Part shown: positions 13,742 to 14,580 of the stretch, piece by piece
Position numbering within the stretch: position 1 is the first letter of the stretch
Layout: the number at the start of each line of letters is the position of its first letter
Assembly (NCBI GenBank): GCA_965602945.1
Contig: CBFDBC010000074.1
Span: 1-14,580, forward strand
Direction of reading: 5' to 3'
Length of the DNA stretch: 14,580 nt
Source of the DNA: JAUXEH01 sp965602945
GTDB taxonomy: Bacteria; Acidobacteriota; Aminicenantia; Aminicenantales; Aminicenantaceae
The notes under the pieces: model-generated
What the model saw: only the letters and a program-made list of their open reading frames with translations
Told to the model about the DNA's origin: nothing
Database searches by the model: none
Program-made: the position numbers and the translations under genes

Positions 13742-14580
13742 TCATTCCGCGTCCTTAACGAAGATGCGGACCATCCGGCGGGCGGGATCCAGGACCAGGA
13801 TCCGCTGAGCGGAGTCCAGGGCCAGGTCCAGGCCCACGGTGCCCGTGTCGAACCGGTCCGGCCCGGCCACGACCGAGGCCAGCCGCCCCAGGCGGTCGTA
13901 GATCTTGATCCGGGGGATCCCCTTCTCGCTGGTCACGAACGACCCGTCCTCCAGGACGGCGAAATGGCTGGGATTGCAGCACCCGCAGAAGCCCTCGATC
14001 TCCATGGAAAATTCCCCCCAGGACGATCTCAGGTCACCCTCCCGGGTGTAGTTCTCGAGCGAATGCCGCCCGGTGTTGGCAGCCCACAGGAATCCATCGG
14101 GGTCGACCGCCACATCGAAATACGGGCTCGGGATCACGAATCCGGGGATGTCCCGGGCTTCGTCCCGGTCCCCGATCCTCCGGGGCTGCCCCCCGGTCTT
14201 TTCGAACCCCCACACGACGCGCTGGCCCGCGTCCGCCACAAACACGGAGTCGCTGCCGATGGAGATGGACGTGAGGATGGCCTCCTCTCCTAGAGACTCC
14301 CAAGCCGCCTGCCGGGCTCCGTCCCGGCCGAAGACCTCGATATGGTCGTGCATGCCGGCATAGAGGTCGCCGCTGTCATCCACGGCCAGGCACCAGGCCT
14401 TCCCGGATACGGCGATGGTGGATCGGTGCCGGCCCTCATGGTCGAAGACGAGGATGGATTCGTCGCCGGATACGTACAACACATCCTCCGGTCCGACGGC
14501 GAGCGCATAGACCATGGCCAGAGGGAGTTCTATGTCCCGGACCTCGGAGAAGCGGACCAGATCCGACCCGCTCTGCCTGA
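13742..14580 (-). CDS. NHL-repeat beta-propeller protein with GCC motif (5' end outside window)
   Basis: The frame is open from the window edge to a TGA at 13742. A Met codon at 14515 exists, but the frame continues upstream without a stop (…DIELPLAM), so the true start is probably outside the window. The protein has repeated blades of the NHL/six-bladed type: short strands ending in patterns such as VLYVSGD, DLYAGM, VFVADAG, FLWAANTGR and ILVLDP, each followed by a strand such as VFGRDG or IKIYDRLG. A distinctive segment GFCGCCNPSHFA (Cys 177, 179 and 180 counted from the 14515 Met; bases about 13976-13987) precedes FVTSEKG. I recall this segment as conserved in a family of propellers found next to Tat ferredoxins, but could not check it. 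No enzyme signature is seen. Location cannot be judged because the N-terminus is missing. It is followed after 21 bases by the small Tat protein, suggesting co-transcription. Role unknown; an extracytoplasmic scaffold or redox partner is an inference. Confidence 0.85.
   Translation of the reverse strand, partial: RQSGSDLVRFSEVRDIELPLAMVYALAVGPEDVLYVSGDESILVFDHEGRHRSTIAVSGKAWCLAVDDSGDLYAGMHDHIEVFGRDGARQAAWESLGEEAILTSISIGSDSVFVADAGQRVVWGFEKTGGQPRRIGDRDEARDIPGFVIPSPYFDVAVDPDGFLWAANTGRHSLENYTREGDLRSSWGEFSMEIEGFCGCCNPSHFAVLEDGSFVTSEKGIPRIKIYDRLGRLASVVAGPDRFDTGTVGLDLALDSAQRILVLDPARRMVRIFVKDAE

Noticed and set aside
13232..14293. Long plus-strand open frame (353 codons) opposite the NHL propeller and Tat genes
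   Set aside because: It spans several minus-strand genes and their boundaries and shows no domain; an antisense artefact.

Overview
The window is one uninterrupted minus-strand gene cluster from a GC-rich (roughly 60-65% by eye) bacterium. Eleven genes all read from high to low coordinate. The largest gap between them is about 33 bases and several stop and start codons overlap, so they look like part of one long operon. Both ends are cut: the first gene (beta-propeller) enters at base 14580 and the last gene (ABC permease) leaves at base 1. A lipoprotein, two Tat-signal proteins and a LolD/MacB-type ABC transporter indicate a diderm. The content (PQQ-like propellers with a WPxFRG start, an NHL propeller with a GCC motif, GT4 of the YCxxCxRD type) recalls uncultured lineages such as Acidobacteriota, Aminicenantota or Planctomycetota, but that placement is only an impression. 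No RNA gene, mobile element, CRISPR array or terminator was seen.

Layout in transcription order: (1) NHL/six-bladed propeller, partial, 14580-13742; (2) 94-residue Tat protein with four cysteines, 13720-13436; (3) Tat-exported polyferredoxin, 13452-12910; (4) NapH/NosR-like membrane polyferredoxin, 12907-11537; (5) membrane-anchored PQQ-like propeller, 11527-9815; (6) NuoE-NuoF/HydB-like fusion, 9781-7403; (7) hybrid NuoG/GltD-like FAD and Fe-S protein, 7406-5814; (8) eight-bladed PQQ-like propeller lipoprotein, 5821-4655; (9) GT4 glycosyltransferase, 4658-3363; (10) LolD/MacB-type ABC ATPase, 3354-2656; (11) its very large FtsX-type permease, 2659 to beyond base 1.

Working model (inference): genes 6 and 7 form a soluble NADH-oxidising or electron-bifurcating flavo-Fe-S complex without the rest of complex I and without a hydrogenase subunit. 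Gene 7 has an FAD domain of the glutamate-synthase small-subunit type that seems to lack the NAD(P)H-binding domain, as expected if NADH is handled by gene 6. Genes 3 and 4 resemble the NapG/NapH (NosG/NosH) route that passes electrons between the quinone or cytoplasmic side and the cell exterior. Genes 1, 2, 5 and 8 supply extracytoplasmic propellers and a small cysteine protein, and genes 10 and 11 an envelope ABC transporter. No terminal reductase (NapA, NosZ or similar) lies in the window. The cluster therefore looks like an undescribed NADH-linked, extracytoplasmic redox system whose terminal partner is either one of these proteins or lies outside the window.
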